Shown: positions 1 to 8,555, numbered from the stretch's first letter. The stretch is DNA of 64,000 nucleotides from Streptococcus mitis B6 (GCF_000027165.1 NC_013853.1:1612001-1676000); one strand, 5' to 3'. The notes: generated by a model from the sequence alone, not told the origin. A program made the numbers and translations.

Positions 1-581
1 TCGTTGAAAGCTTTGAAGTTTTCAACCAATTTTTCAGCTTCAAATGATACTTTACCGATGATTGCTTGAACGTTACCTGCACGGTCAGCACGGTAAGTGA
101 TTTTACCACCTTTAGACTCTTCAACTGCTTTAGCAACATCCATTGTTACAGTACCAGTTTTAGGGTTTGGCATCAAGTTACGTGGTCCAAGGACACGTCC
201 AAGACGTCCAACAAGAGCCATCATGTCAGGTGTAGCGATAACTACGTCGAAGTCCAACCAACCGTCGTTGATTTTAGCAACAAGGTCATCTTCACCAACA
301 AAGTCTGCACCAGCAGCTTTTGCTTCTTCAGCTTTTGCACCACGTGCGAAAACAAGAACTCGCGAAGTTTTACCAGTACCGTTTGGCAATACCATTGCTC
401 CACGGATTTGTTGGTCAGCTTTTTTAACGTCGATGTTCAAGTTGTAAGCAACTTCTACAGTTGCGTCAAATTTTGCAAAGTTAGTTTCTTTTGCAAGTGC
501 TACAGCTTCTTCTACGCTGTATGCTTTTGTGCTGTCGATTTTCTCAAGAGCAGCACGAAGTTGTTTGCTTTTTTTAGCCAT
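1..581 (-). CDS. rplA: 50S ribosomal protein L1 (partial, C-terminus outside window)
   Basis: L1 binds 23S rRNA at the L1 stalk, helps release deacylated tRNA from the E site, and in many bacteria represses translation of its own mRNA. The minus frame starts at ATG 579-581 ([16 protein letters not shown]) after an AGGAG-type ribosome binding site and stays open to base 1. About 193 of the usual ~229 residues are visible; no stop is seen because the gene continues beyond the window. Conserved L1 motifs such as [20 protein letters not shown] are readable. It follows rplK with a long 206-bp gap that holds a structured leader, so expression may be tuned separately from L11. Confidence 0.97.
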
Positions 582-787
582 TTTCTATTCTCCTTGTAAG
601 TGGTTCAATCGATTTTCATCTCCCACGTCACTCCTCGAAATGATGAAGTCTTGCGGGTTATCAGTCTATTAGATTCTTTTCCTACGGCCTTAAGTTTCCT
701 TGCTGTACCCAAGTACAAGCATCAGTCACTTGCCTAGTATGAAAAGCAACTAATAGACTGCTGTGAGATTTTCTACTGTGTTATTGA
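582..787 (-). promoter_or_regulatory. structured rplK-rplA intercistronic leader
   Basis: This 206-bp gap is unusually long for two co-transcribed ribosomal genes. Read on the minus strand it has an 11-bp perfect inverted repeat, CAGTCTATTAG (750-760) and CTAATAGACTG (662-672), enclosing about 77 nt. Next to the rplA ribosome binding site is a GTGGGAGATGAAAATC motif closed by CCAC (600-626), nearly the same as the one before rplK. I infer an autogenous control element for L1 or L11; the regulator cannot be read from sequence. Confidence 0.5.
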
Positions 788-1213
788 TTAGTCAACAACA
801 GTGAATCCCATAGAACGAGCAGTACCTTCGATCATACGCATTGCAGACTCTACGTTTGCTGCGTTCAAATCTGGCATCTTAGTTTCTGCAATTTCTTGTA
901 CTTGTGCACGAGTAACTGTAGCAACTTTAGTTTTGTTAGGTGTACCTGATCCTTTTTCAACACCTGCAGCTTTTTTCAAAAGAACAGCAGCTGGTGGTGT
1001 TTTAGTGATGAAAGTAAATGATTTATCTTCGTAAACTGAGATAACAACTGGAATGATCATACCAGCTTGGTCAGCTGTACGAGCGTTGAACTCTTTTGTG
1101 AATCCCATGATGTTGATACCAGCTTGACCAAGAGCAGGTCCAACCGGTGGAGCTGGTGTAGCTTTACCAGCAGGGATTTGCAATTTTACAAGTTTTTCGA
1201 CTTTTTTAGCCAT
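788..1213 (-). CDS. rplK: 50S ribosomal protein L11
   Basis: L11 binds the GTPase-associated region of 23S rRNA and is needed for stringent-response sensing by RelA on the ribosome. The 141-residue product has the normal length and the family proline-rich N-terminal stretch [19 protein letters not shown], followed by the C-terminal RNA-binding domain. Start is ATG 1211-1213 with AAAGGAGG upstream. It is the first gene of the L11-L1 unit and is preceded by its own promoter and a leader motif repeated before rplA. Confidence 0.98.
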   Translation of the reverse strand: MAKKVEKLVKLQIPAGKATPAPPVGPALGQAGINIMGFTKEFNARTADQAGMIIPVVISVYEDKSFTFITKTPPAAVLLKKAAGVEKGSGTPNKTKVATVTRAQVQEIAETKMPDLNAANVESAMRMIEGTARSMGFTVVD

Positions 1214-1229
1214 TTTTAAATCCTCCTTT

Positions 1230-1266
1230 GTGGTTTTGGCGGTAATTAAAGATTTTTACCTCCCAC
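1230..1266 (-). promoter_or_regulatory. rplK leader motif, repeated before rplA
   Basis: On the minus strand the leader reads GTGGGAGGTAAAAATC and closes with TTACC and CCAC, so GTGG can pair with CCAC and GGTAA with TTACC. The 5' half is almost identical to the element at 600-626 in front of rplA. Repetition next to two ribosome binding sites suggests a ribosomal-protein-binding regulatory hairpin; this is inference. Confidence 0.5.
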
Positions 1267-1291
1267 AAGTATGCTTTTCACATACCCATCT

Positions 1292-1319
1292 ATTATACAC
1301 TATTTATCTAGAATTGCAA
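1292..1319 (-). promoter_or_regulatory. probable rplK-rplA promoter
   Basis: On the minus strand TTGCAA (1314-1319) and TATAAT (1292-1297) are separated by 16 bp, a good sigma-A promoter upstream of the rplK leader. Confidence 0.65.
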
Positions 1320-1337
1320 GAGAAAAGTTTATTTTTT

Positions 1338-1453
1338 ATACTCAATGAAAATAAAAGAGCAAACTAGGAAGCTAGCCGCAGGCTGCTCAAAACACTGTTT
1401 TGAGGTTGCAGATGGAAGCCGACGTGGTTTGAAGAGATTTTCGAAGAGTATTA
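1338..1453 (-). repeat. BOX element (short form) overlapping ldcB stop
   Basis: This is a pneumococcal BOX-type element. Read on the minus strand it begins with the boxA terminus (ATACTCTTCGAAAATCTCTT) and ends with boxC (TTTTCATTGAGTATA). BoxA is shortened and fused to part of a boxB hairpin (CAAAACACTGTTTTG). Its outer end supplies the TTA that forms the TAA stop of the neighbouring carboxypeptidase gene. Confidence 0.85.
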
Positions 1454-2167
1454 ATCGACGTAATCTCCGCCTTCAAATCCATAGTATTCTTCCAAACTGA
1501 GACCACTCTCAGCAATTTCTTTTGCTTCTTTTCCGACATAACGAAGGTGCCATTCTTCAGGCATATAGCCGGTTTCTTTTTCCTTACCTTTGAGATAACG
1601 GACAACAAAGCCATAATCAGCTGCATGGTCCAAAAGCCATTGAGCCGCTTTTTTTTCTGTTACCAATTCTCCATTTGTACTGATCACATCAAAGGCCAAG
1701 CCTGTCTGGTGTTCGCTATAGCCAGGTCGGGCAGAGTAACGGTCAGCTGCTGCCTTCCCATCTTGGTTGACATAATCTTGATAGAGCTTGGTCTGAGTTT
1801 CATAACTTCTAAAACCACTGTAATGATCACTAATCGGGAAACCTGCCTCTTGCATCGCTTTGATGAGTTTGAGCAACTCAGCCTTGGCTGTTGGATTTTC
1901 CCCTGGATTGTAGTCTTTTGACAATGGATAGTGTTTATTGGCTACGATGATTTCATCGTATTTCCCTTGAATACTGTAGTAGTCTCCTTTATTGACCACT
2001 TCTGCTTTTTTCTGGGCAGCTCCTTGAGACTTACTTCCGACTGTTCCATCAGCTTTAGCTGTTTGCTCTGTCTTAGCTGCGCCATCTTCATTTTTTGCTT
2101 TTTCTTGTGAACAAGCTACTAGACTCAAGGCTATCAAGGCTGTCAAGACAAGGTATCTTTTTTTCAT
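1451..2167 (-). CDS. ldcB: L,D-carboxypeptidase lipoprotein, VanY/LdcB family
   Basis: Probable peptidoglycan L,D-carboxypeptidase that trims the terminal D-Ala of tetrapeptide stems on the cell surface (called LdcB or DacB in pneumococcus). The 238-residue protein has a lipoprotein signal with lipobox LVAC and Cys19, a linker rich in Lys and Glu, then the zinc peptidase domain. The zinc motif SEHQTGLAFD and the EEWHLRYVG motif are both present, as is the SGFRSYETQ substrate loop. It is the last gene of a tight pepA-HIT-ldcB cluster (2-bp gap upstream). The TAA stop lies inside the terminus of a BOX element. Confidence 0.9.
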   Translation of the reverse strand: MKKRYLVLTALIALSLVACSQEKAKNEDGAAKTEQTAKADGTVGSKSQGAAQKKAEVVNKGDYYSIQGKYDEIIVANKHYPLSKDYNPGENPTAKAELLKLIKAMQEAGFPISDHYSGFRSYETQTKLYQDYVNQDGKAAADRYSARPGYSEHQTGLAFDVISTNGELVTEKKAAQWLLDHAADYGFVVRYLKGKEKETGYMPEEWHLRYVGKEAKEIAESGLSLEEYYGFEGGDYVD

Positions 2168-2169
2168 TT

Positions 2170-2640
2170 CTACTCCTTTATTTCTAATAATTTATCTACT
2201 TCTGACGATAAACATTCGACTAATCTTTTAATCTCATCCGGTTTTACTTGGCAGGTTTCTGCTGTCATTTCTTCAAAGGGAACCCACCAGACTGGACCAC
2301 GTCCCTTGAGACCGTGACCATTCATATCACCTCTTCGTCTAGGGAACAGATGCCAATGAAGATGGGCATCGCCATTTCCTAGCAGTTCTATATTCATTTT
2401 CTCAGCAGCAAAGGCCTTAGCAACCGCCTCTTGGACCACACTCATTTCCTCTAGAAAACGGAGTTTCGTTTCCTTCTCTAAATGATGCAATTCGGTAACG
2501 TGTCCCTTGGCTAGAAAGAGACTATAGCCTGCAAAATACTGGTGGTCTCCAATCACAAGATAGCCTGTTTCCAACTCTTTGACAAAATAGGGATTTTCTC
2601 CCTTCTTGATGAGTTCAATTCTCTGGCAAATCAAACACAT
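2170..2640 (-). CDS. HIT family nucleotide-binding protein
   Basis: Histidine-triad fold protein, a likely nucleoside-phosphate hydrolase or transferase; the physiological substrate is unknown. The 156-residue product carries the triad as HLHWHLFPRR near residue 95-104, with the third conserved His in place, and a CLIC pair near the N-terminus. It lies between pepA (1-bp gap upstream) and ldcB (2-bp gap downstream), so translation is probably coupled. The association with wall and peptide hydrolases is positional only. Confidence 0.88.
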   Translation of the reverse strand: MCLICQRIELIKKGENPYFVKELETGYLVIGDHQYFAGYSLFLAKGHVTELHHLEKETKLRFLEEMSVVQEAVAKAFAAEKMNIELLGNGDAHLHWHLFPRRRGDMNGHGLKGRGPVWWVPFEEMTAETCQVKPDEIKRLVECLSSEVDKLLEIKE

Positions 2641-2641
2641 A

Positions 2642-3679
2642 TTAGTCTACCAATTCGCTCTTAAGATAAGCATCAACCATACGCTCTGTTGCGACCACCG
2701 AGTCAATATGAGTACGCTCATAAGAATGGCTAGACTCGATACCAGCACCGAGAAGGGCATGTTTGACTTCTGCACCTGCAGACATAGCCGCTGAAGCGTC
2801 TGAACCATAAAATGGATAGATATCCAGCTTAAATGGAATATCTTGTTTTTTCGCCAAAGCCACCAAGTGTTGCCGGAAGTCATAGTGATAAGGTCCAGAA
2901 GCATCCTTGACACAGATAGACACTGTATATTCGTCTGTTTGCTGGTCATCTCCCATAGCTCCCATATCCACAGCCAGATATTCTACTACCTGAGCAGGAA
3001 TATTAGAGTTAGCACCGTGTCCCACTTCTTCAAAGACTGAAAAAGCAAAATGGGTTGTTACTGGCAATTCAATCTTCTCTTCTTTATAAATACGAAGGAG
3101 ATTGAGCAAAATTGCTGCACTGACCTTATCGTCCAAATGACGAGACTTGATAAAACCTGTCTCTGTCACGACAGTTCGTGGGTCAAAACTGATAAAATCA
3201 CCGACCTCAATCCCCAAGGCACGAGTTTCTTTTTCATTTGTTACTTTGGCGTCCAAACGTACTTCCATATTGTCTTGAGTGCGTTCTGCAGTTCCTGCAT
3301 CCTTATAAACATGGCAAGAAGTTTGGTGGATGAGGATGGTTCCTGATACTTTTTCACCTGTGCTAGCCACATGAACGGTACAGTTTTCACCTTCAATCAT
3401 GTTCCAAGGAAAGCCACCGATACGATCCAGTTTGAGACGACCGTCTGGTTTGACAGCACGAACAATAGCACCCAGCGTATCCACATGGGCAGTCACATAG
3501 CGTTGCTCTTCATCATTTTGACCTTTAATGGTCACATTGACACCGCCCTTGGCTGTGCGAACCGGCTGGTAACCAAAATCTTCCAAAGTATTGACTAAAT
3601 AGTTCGAAATCTCCCGAGTGAAGCCTGTTGGCGATGCAATAGCTGTTAGTTCTTTGATATATTCTACTGTTTGATTCAT
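2642..3679 (-). CDS. pepA: M42 family glutamyl aminopeptidase
   Basis: Cytoplasmic metallo-aminopeptidase that removes N-terminal acidic residues from peptides, supplying amino acids after oligopeptide uptake. The 345-residue length fits the family. Metal-site motifs are visible: TAHVDTLGA, HLDDKVSAA and FEEVGHGAN. Start ATG 3677-3679 is preceded by AGAGGTAAATAA. It heads the pepA-HIT-ldcB cluster, with a TATAAT box about 25 bp upstream of the start. Confidence 0.92.
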   Translation of the reverse strand: MNQTVEYIKELTAIASPTGFTREISNYLVNTLEDFGYQPVRTAKGGVNVTIKGQNDEEQRYVTAHVDTLGAIVRAVKPDGRLKLDRIGGFPWNMIEGENCTVHVASTGEKVSGTILIHQTSCHVYKDAGTAERTQDNMEVRLDAKVTNEKETRALGIEVGDFISFDPRTVVTETGFIKSRHLDDKVSAAILLNLLRIYKEEKIELPVTTHFAFSVFEEVGHGANSNIPAQVVEYLAVDMGAMGDDQQTDEYTVSICVKDASGPYHYDFRQHLVALAKKQDIPFKLDIYPFYGSDASAAMSAGAEVKHALLGAGIESSHSYERTHIDSVVATERMVDAYLKSELVD

Positions 3680-3702
3680 TTATTTACCTCTTTTGCTACC
3701 TA

Positions 3703-3730
3703 TTATAACACATTTATCATCGGATAAAAA
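3703..3730 (-). promoter_or_regulatory. probable pepA-HIT-ldcB promoter
   Basis: TATAAT at 3703-3708 on the minus strand with a weak TTTTTA 16 bp upstream. The -35 lies in the T tract of the upstream brnQ terminator, so the promoter begins where the previous transcript ends. Confidence 0.5.
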
Positions 3731-3771
3731 AAGAAAATCACTCCTGTAGACTTAGCTACAAAAGTGATTTT
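3726..3771 (-). terminator. brnQ intrinsic terminator
   Basis: Minus strand hairpin AAAATCACT ... AGTGATTTT followed by CTTTTTTT. A BOX element sits between the brnQ stop and this terminator. Confidence 0.75.
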
Positions 3772-3878
3772 ATACTCAATGAAAATCAAAGAGCAAACTA
3801 GGAAACTAGCCGCAGGCTGTACTTGAGTACGACAAGGCGACGTTGACGCGGTTTGAATTTGATTTTCGAAGAGTATTA
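3771..3878 (-). repeat. BOX element (A-C form, no boxB)
   Basis: About 108 bp with boxC end ATACTCAATGAAAATCAAAG at the left and boxA end GATTTTCGAAGAGTATTA at the right, so it is oriented on the minus strand. It contains AAGGCGACGTTGACGCGG, the boxA core, and no full boxB hairpin. It lies directly downstream of brnQ, so it is transcribed as its 3' untranslated region. Confidence 0.85.
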
Positions 3879-3882
3879 GTGA

Positions 3883-5208
3883 TTATTCCATTTCAAAAAC
3901 ATCACTTTCTTGCTTGTTTGGTAGAACCAATGAGATCAAGATCCCAACGATGGCTGGCACCAACCATGGGAGAGATGCCTTGGCAAAAGGAAGAGCATTG
4001 ACAAGATTTGCAAGAAACTCAACCTTAAATGAGCTTCCTAGTACACTTGCAATGGCAATAGCTGTAACCACAGCAATTGTCAACTGCATACCTGGTTTTG
4101 AAAGGGCCACAAATTTGTTGACAATGACAATCATAACGATAGCAATGGTGATTGGGTACAAGATAACCAGTACTGGAATAGAGTACTTGATAATCGCATC
4201 AAGACCCAAATTGGCAATGGCAAATCCAATCAAGGTAAAGGCTGTTGCATAAACCTTGTAGCTGATTTGTGGAAAGCGCTCATTAAAGAACTCAGCTGTA
4301 GACACAATCAAACCAACAGTCGTTGTGAAGCAGGTTACGGTAACCATAGCTGCGAGGAAGAGTTGAGCTGTTGAGCCAAAGATCTCTTGAGTAGCTTGTG
4401 ACAAGATGTAAACACCTGGTGTTCCACCCTTCATCGCTTCAGCTGGTACTGGGAAATGATTTCCAAGGAAACCTAAACCGATATAAAGAGCGCTGAAGGC
4501 AAGGGCTACAACGATACCAACCACCCAAATAGTTGAAATGTATTCTTTCTTACTTGAAAATCCAAGTTGTTTCAAGGTTTGAACTGCGATTACGCTAAAG
4601 GCAACTGAAGCAAGGGCGTCCAAGGTATTGTAACCTTCTAGGAAACCTGTACCAAAGGCAGAAGCTTGATAAGCAGCTGAAGCAGCTTGAGGACTTGTTC
4701 CACCGTATTTGAAAGCTCCCAGAACAACCAAGATAACAATCAAAATCGCAAAGACTGGCGTTAAGATACGTCCAATGCGGTCTAAGATTTTTGATGGATT
4801 AAGCGAAATCAAATAGGCTGCCGCAAAATACAGAACCGTAAAGACAATCAAGCCAAGTCCTTTATTTGCATCCGACAAAAGGGGGCTAATCCCTACTTCG
4901 TAAGCTGTTGTAGCAGTACGTGGGATAGCAAAGAATGGACCGATTGACAAGTAAAGAACTGAGAGGTATAGAGTCGCGAACCAAGGCGCTATCTTCGTTG
5001 AAATCTCGTAGATATATCCTTTAGGATTTAACGTTCCAATAATAAGGGTCAAGACGGCGATACCGACACCTGAAAAGACAAAACCTGCGATGGCAGGAAG
5101 AAAATGTTCTCCAGATAGAGCACCTAGAGAAGGCGGAAAAATCAAGTTCCCCGCACCAAAAAATATTCCAAACAGGAGTAAACCTGTTAAGGCACCTTTT
5201 TTAGCCAT
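3883..5208 (-). CDS. brnQ: branched-chain amino acid transporter, LIVCS family
   Basis: Membrane symporter for leucine, isoleucine and valine. The 441-residue protein starts MAKKGALTGLLLFGIFFGAG, is almost wholly hydrophobic with about 12 predicted membrane segments, and has the family GNLIFPPSLGALSG motif in its first segment. Start ATG 5206-5208 follows AAGGAGATTTTC, which is preferred over the upstream ATG at 5223. It is monocistronic with its own extended -10 promoter and terminator. Confidence 0.93.
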   Translation of the reverse strand: MAKKGALTGLLLFGIFFGAGNLIFPPSLGALSGEHFLPAIAGFVFSGVGIAVLTLIIGTLNPKGYIYEISTKIAPWFATLYLSVLYLSIGPFFAIPRTATTAYEVGISPLLSDANKGLGLIVFTVLYFAAAYLISLNPSKILDRIGRILTPVFAILIVILVVLGAFKYGGTSPQAASAAYQASAFGTGFLEGYNTLDALASVAFSVIAVQTLKQLGFSSKKEYISTIWVVGIVVALAFSALYIGLGFLGNHFPVPAEAMKGGTPGVYILSQATQEIFGSTAQLFLAAMVTVTCFTTTVGLIVSTAEFFNERFPQISYKVYATAFTLIGFAIANLGLDAIIKYSIPVLVILYPITIAIVMIVIVNKFVALSKPGMQLTIAVVTAIAIASVLGSSFKVEFLANLVNALPFAKASLPWLVPAIVGILISLVLPNKQESDVFEME

Positions 5209-5242
5209 GAAAATCTCCTTCATATTTATAAAATACTGACCT

Positions 5243-5251
5243 AGTATATCA
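5243..5251 (-). promoter_or_regulatory. extended -10 promoter of brnQ
   Basis: Minus strand TGATATACT, an extended -10 of the TGNTATAAT type common in streptococci, placed about 35 bp before the start. I see no good -35. Confidence 0.5.
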
Positions 5252-5303
5252 TGAATAGGAGTATGAAAAAAGCTTCACGAAGTAAATATTGAATGTTTTC
5301 AAG

Positions 5304-5321
5304 ATTCTCAAAAATGAGAAT
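5304..5321. promoter_or_regulatory. 7-bp inverted repeat upstream of brnQ
   Basis: ATTCTCA AAAA TGAGAAT, a perfect palindrome 95-115 bp upstream of brnQ and just after the rhodanese terminator. Position upstream of a branched-chain transporter suggests an operator, but it does not match the CodY box well. Confidence 0.35.
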
Positions 5322-5324
5322 TAT

Positions 5325-5368
5325 CTAAAAATAAAATTCTCCTACCCAGTCCACACCAAGTAGGAGAA
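5325..5368 (-). terminator. terminator of the rhodanese gene
   Basis: Minus strand stem TTCTCCTAC ... GTAGGAGAA followed by TTTTATTTTT, starting 10 bp after the rhodanese stop. Confidence 0.8.
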
Positions 5369-5378
5369 ATTCTAATGT

Positions 5379-5666
5379 TTACAATTCTTCAAAGGCTAAC
5401 ATGCCACCTTGAACATTGATAACCTCATAGCCTTGTTCAGCTAAAAATTGGCAAGCACGCGCTGATCTCATTCCAGCTTTACAAATAACATAGTGTAACT
5501 GATCCTTGTCCAGTTGATCATAAGTATCAGCTAATTGACTCAGAGGAAGATTCTGAGCACCTTCTAAATGAAGAGCTTCAAACTCATCCACTTCTCTCAC
5601 GTCTACTAAAGAAAGTTGGTCATTTTGGTAAAGCTGGTAAAATGCGTCAAAGGTTATTTCTTTCAT
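5379..5666 (-). CDS. single-domain rhodanese-like protein
   Basis: Probable sulfurtransferase or persulfide carrier. The 95-residue protein is one rhodanese domain with active-site loop CKAGMRS (Cys then Arg five residues on) and the upstream VDVREVDEFEALHL signature. Start ATG 5664-5666 (MKEITFDAFYQLY) follows AGGAGAAAAAGA; the longer reading to 5702 would run into a BOX element and is rejected. The BOX begins 13 bp upstream, so any promoter lies in or beyond it. Confidence 0.88.
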   Translation of the reverse strand: MKEITFDAFYQLYQNDQLSLVDVREVDEFEALHLEGAQNLPLSQLADTYDQLDKDQLHYVICKAGMRSARACQFLAEQGYEVINVQGGMLAFEEL

Positions 5667-5679
5667 TCTTTTTCTCCTA

Positions 5680-5876
5680 ATACTCTTCGAAAATCTCTTC
5701 AAACCACGTCAGCGTCGCCTTACCGTAGATATGGTTACTGACTTCGTCAGTTCTATCCACAACCTCAAAACAGTGTTTTGAGCTGACTTCGTCAGTTTTA
5801 TCTGCAACCTCAAAGCTGTACTTTGAGCAGCCTGCGGCTAGCTTCCTAGTTTGCTCTTTGATTTTCATTGACTATA
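5680..5876 (+). repeat. BOX element (A-B-B-C) overlapping UDG-like stop
   Basis: About 195 bp. BoxA starts ATACTCTTCGAAAATCTCTT; two boxB units follow (CTGACTTCGTCAGTT with CAAAACAGTGTTTTG, then a diverged CAAAGCTGTACTTTG copy); boxC ends TTTTCATTGACTATA. The right terminus supplies the CTA that is the TAG stop of the minus-strand gene next to it. A 63-codon reading frame inside is an artefact. Confidence 0.9.
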
Positions 5877-6450
5877 AAATGGTTTTAATTCTTTTTTTCA
5901 AATCTGGCACCACTTCTGACTCAAACCAAGGATTTTTGGCCATCCAGATTTGATTTCGCGGTGAGGGGTGAACTAGTGGAAAATAGGTCGGCAAGTAGTT
6001 CTGATAGTGTTTTACCCGTTCTGTTACCTTGCCACTGACTTTCTCCTGTAAATAGTAGGCTTGGGCATATTGCCCAATCAAGAGGGTCAACTGAATATCG
6101 GGTAATTCTTTCAAGAGCTGTGGATGCCATTTTTCTGCAAAATCTGCTCGCGGTGGTAAGTCTCCTGACTTACCATGTCCTGGAAAGTAGAAATCCATAG
6201 GCAGAACAGCAAAATAACCTGAATTGTAAAAGGTATCTTCATCCACACCTAGCCAGTCGCGCAAGCGGTCACCACTCTTATCTTTCCAGTAAAGGCCTGC
6301 TTCTTGGGTTTTAAGTCCCGGTGCCTGACCAATGATATTGATGCGAGCAGTCTTTGGCGCTGCAAAGAGAGGCTCGATGCCACGCTTTGTATAGGTAGCA
6401 TTCTGCGGATCTGCCATAATAGCCTGCTTAATTCTTTCAATTTGAGACAT
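5872..6450 (-). CDS. uracil-DNA glycosylase family protein
   Basis: Member of the uracil-DNA glycosylase superfamily, probably excising uracil or other damaged bases. The 192-residue product has the active-site motif GQAPGLKTQEAG after a short beta strand, and the C-terminal HPSPRN motif that inserts into the minor groove. It is not the canonical family-1 Ung, whose GQDPYH motif is absent; the family cannot be fixed by eye. Its stop codon is provided by a BOX terminus. It follows pepV, from which a terminator separates it. Confidence 0.8.
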   Translation of the reverse strand: MSQIERIKQAIMADPQNATYTKRGIEPLFAAPKTARINIIGQAPGLKTQEAGLYWKDKSGDRLRDWLGVDEDTFYNSGYFAVLPMDFYFPGHGKSGDLPPRADFAEKWHPQLLKELPDIQLTLLIGQYAQAYYLQEKVSGKVTERVKHYQNYLPTYFPLVHPSPRNQIWMAKNPWFESEVVPDLKKRIKTIL

Positions 6451-6463
6451 CTACTTTCCCTCC

Positions 6464-6496
6464 AAAAAGAAGTCTAAGCATACAATCTCAGACTTC
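6464..6496 (-). terminator. pepV terminator
   Basis: Minus strand GAAGTCT ... AGACTTC followed by TTTTT, just after the pepV stop. Confidence 0.75.
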
Positions 6497-6503
6497 TATC
6501 TTT

Positions 6504-7904
6504 TTATTTGATCAATTCGTAAATAGCTTCGGCATAGATTGCTGCTGCTCGGAAGAGATCATCCAAGGCGATAAATTCATTGGCTTGGTGCATGGTGTCA
6601 ATTGAGTCTGGGAACATGGCACCATAGGCAACTCCGCGTTCGAGCAAACGACCAAAGGTTCCACCACCGATAACTTGCTCGTGACCTTTAAGTCCGGTTT
6701 GTTTTTCATAAACACTCAACAAGGTTTGCACAAGTGGATCTTCCATTGGCACATAGTGAGGAGTATGACCATGTTCTGACAAGCTAACAGAAGCAACTGG
6801 CAAGTTTTCAAGGATTGACTTGATTTGTTCTGGACTTGTTCCTTTTGGATAGCGGATATTAAGGGCAATGGTATTATCAGCGCTTGTTTCGTCAAAGCGG
6901 AAGACACCGGCATTCATAGAAAGGGCACCCATCTTTTCATCCACATGGGCAATCTTGAGATTTTCACCTTCATGGTCGTTCAAGAGAATCTTACCAGCGA
7001 TATCAAGGTAGTCTTTGGCTGGACCAGCAAAGTCAAACTGGCTAAGGAAGAGGGCTAGGTAAGTCGCACCATTGACACCTGAAGCAGGCATAGCACCATG
7101 GGCTGATTTACCAATAATCGTCACCTTGTATTGGTCAGCTTCTTCTTGGAGTTCTCCTCTAAGTTTGTGTTCCGCAACAAAGGCATCTAGTTTAGCTTGC
7201 AAGTCAGCCAAATCACCTGAAACGACTGCTGTTGCTGATTCAGGTACCATATTTTCACGCAAACCACCTGTAAAGCTGTGAAGACGAGCAGCCCCTGCAT
7301 TTTCACCTGCAAAGTGGAGGTATTCCGTGATATTTCCTTTTTCACCATTGATGATAGGGAATTCAGCGTCTGGAGAGAAACCAAAGTCTGGCTTTGCAAG
7401 TCCTACGTGCTCGAAGTAATAGTCCATGTCTGCCCAGCCTGATTCTTCATCCGTTCCCACGATGAAGCGAACTTTCTTAGAAGTTGGAAGGCCTAATTCT
7501 TTGATGATTTTCAAACCATAGTAACAAGCTGTTGTAGGTCCCTTATCATCAGAAGCTCCACGCGCATAAAGACGACCATCTTTGATAGTTGGTGTGTAAG
7601 GGTCTGTGTCCCAACCGCTACCAGCTGGCACCACGTCCATGTGGGCAAAGATTCCGAGAACTTCTTCTCCATCACCAAACTCAAAATGTCCTGCATAGTT
7701 ATCAACATTTTTAGTTGGGTAGCCATCGCGGTCTGCGATTTCAAGGAATTTCTCCAAGGCTTTTACCGGACCAGGTCCAAATGGATGTTCAGCGTCAACC
7801 TTGCTGTCATCACGTTCAGAGTTGATTTCTAAAAGGCTAAACAAGTCAGCCAAGAGGTCTTCTTTGCGTTTTTCTACTTCTGCTGTAAAATCAATTGTTG
7901 TCAT
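6504..7904 (-). CDS. pepV: M20 family dipeptidase PepV
   Basis: Cytoplasmic zinc dipeptidase with broad specificity, used in peptide nutrition. The 466-residue length matches PepV. Metal-binding motifs are in order: FAHMDVVPAG (His), GASDDKGPT (bridging Asp) and GTDEESGW (general-base Glu). Start ATG 7902-7904 (MTTIDFTAEVEKRK) follows AGAAAGAAG. The nitroreductase gene ends 13 bp upstream, so the two are one unit. Confidence 0.93.
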   Translation of the reverse strand: MTTIDFTAEVEKRKEDLLADLFSLLEINSERDDSKVDAEHPFGPGPVKALEKFLEIADRDGYPTKNVDNYAGHFEFGDGEEVLGIFAHMDVVPAGSGWDTDPYTPTIKDGRLYARGASDDKGPTTACYYGLKIIKELGLPTSKKVRFIVGTDEESGWADMDYYFEHVGLAKPDFGFSPDAEFPIINGEKGNITEYLHFAGENAGAARLHSFTGGLRENMVPESATAVVSGDLADLQAKLDAFVAEHKLRGELQEEADQYKVTIIGKSAHGAMPASGVNGATYLALFLSQFDFAGPAKDYLDIAGKILLNDHEGENLKIAHVDEKMGALSMNAGVFRFDETSADNTIALNIRYPKGTSPEQIKSILENLPVASVSLSEHGHTPHYVPMEDPLVQTLLSVYEKQTGLKGHEQVIGGGTFGRLLERGVAYGAMFPDSIDTMHQANEFIALDDLFRAAAIYAEAIYELIK

Positions 7905-7917
7905 TTTTTTCTTCTTT

Positions 7918-8523
7918 CTATCTTTTCTCGATGATTTCATCTACTGGCAAGCGATAGCTTGGTTCCAATTTTTCGTCTGTGTATCCCACTGTAATCAAGA
8001 GTTCAGGGCGGAAGCGGTCTTCGATTTCCAAAACTTCGTTGACTTTTGATTTGTCAAAACCAAGAATCAGATTTGATCCGATTCCTTGGTCTGTAAGAGC
8101 GAGAACCAAGTTCATAGCAACCAAACCTGCATTGAGGGCTAGGTAGTCGCTGACTTGTTGCTCATTGTAACGGGCAAATTCAGCAGGCAAATTCTTCATA
8201 AAATATTGAAGTTGCTCTTCAGAAAAGTTATTAGCACCACCAACTCGGGCAATCTTACGAGCACGTTTAGCCAGATCTGTATCTGTAAAGAGGGCAATGG
8301 TTACAGGTGCTGATGATACCTGTTCAAAGTTTGAACCGTAAGCCAACTTTGCTAATTCAGCATTTTTCTCACGAACCACCACAAATTTCCAAGGCTGGCT
8401 GTTGTGGGAGCTTGGTGCCAAGGTTGCAATTTCGATAGCCGTACGTACATCTTTTGGATCAACAGGCTTGTCAGTGAAATGCTTAGTCGCATGACGCTTT
8501 TTATTTAATTCAAGAAATTTCAT
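7918..8523 (-). CDS. nitroreductase family protein
   Basis: FMN-dependent NAD(P)H oxidoreductase of the nitroreductase fold, reducing quinones or nitro compounds; the natural substrate is unknown. The 201-residue protein begins MKFLELNKKRHATKHF with the family R-x-T-KHF-type start, and has the LAPSSHNSQPWKFVVV FMN-binding stretch. First gene of a two-gene unit with pepV; an extended -10 promoter lies about 35 bp upstream. Confidence 0.9.
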   Translation of the reverse strand: MKFLELNKKRHATKHFTDKPVDPKDVRTAIEIATLAPSSHNSQPWKFVVVREKNAELAKLAYGSNFEQVSSAPVTIALFTDTDLAKRARKIARVGGANNFSEEQLQYFMKNLPAEFARYNEQQVSDYLALNAGLVAMNLVLALTDQGIGSNLILGFDKSKVNEVLEIEDRFRPELLITVGYTDEKLEPSYRLPVDEIIEKR

Positions 8524-8555
8524 AATCGATTTCCTTTTCTAATTCTACTACTTCC

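Noticed and set aside
66..599. Plus-strand reading frames over rplA
   Set aside because: They mirror the minus-strand L1 gene, whose frame stays open to the window edge and has clear family motifs.
5677..5868. 63-codon minus frame, and a similar one at 18170-18391
   Set aside because: Both lie wholly or mostly inside BOX elements and translate the repeat sequence; no ribosome binding site and near-identical peptides.
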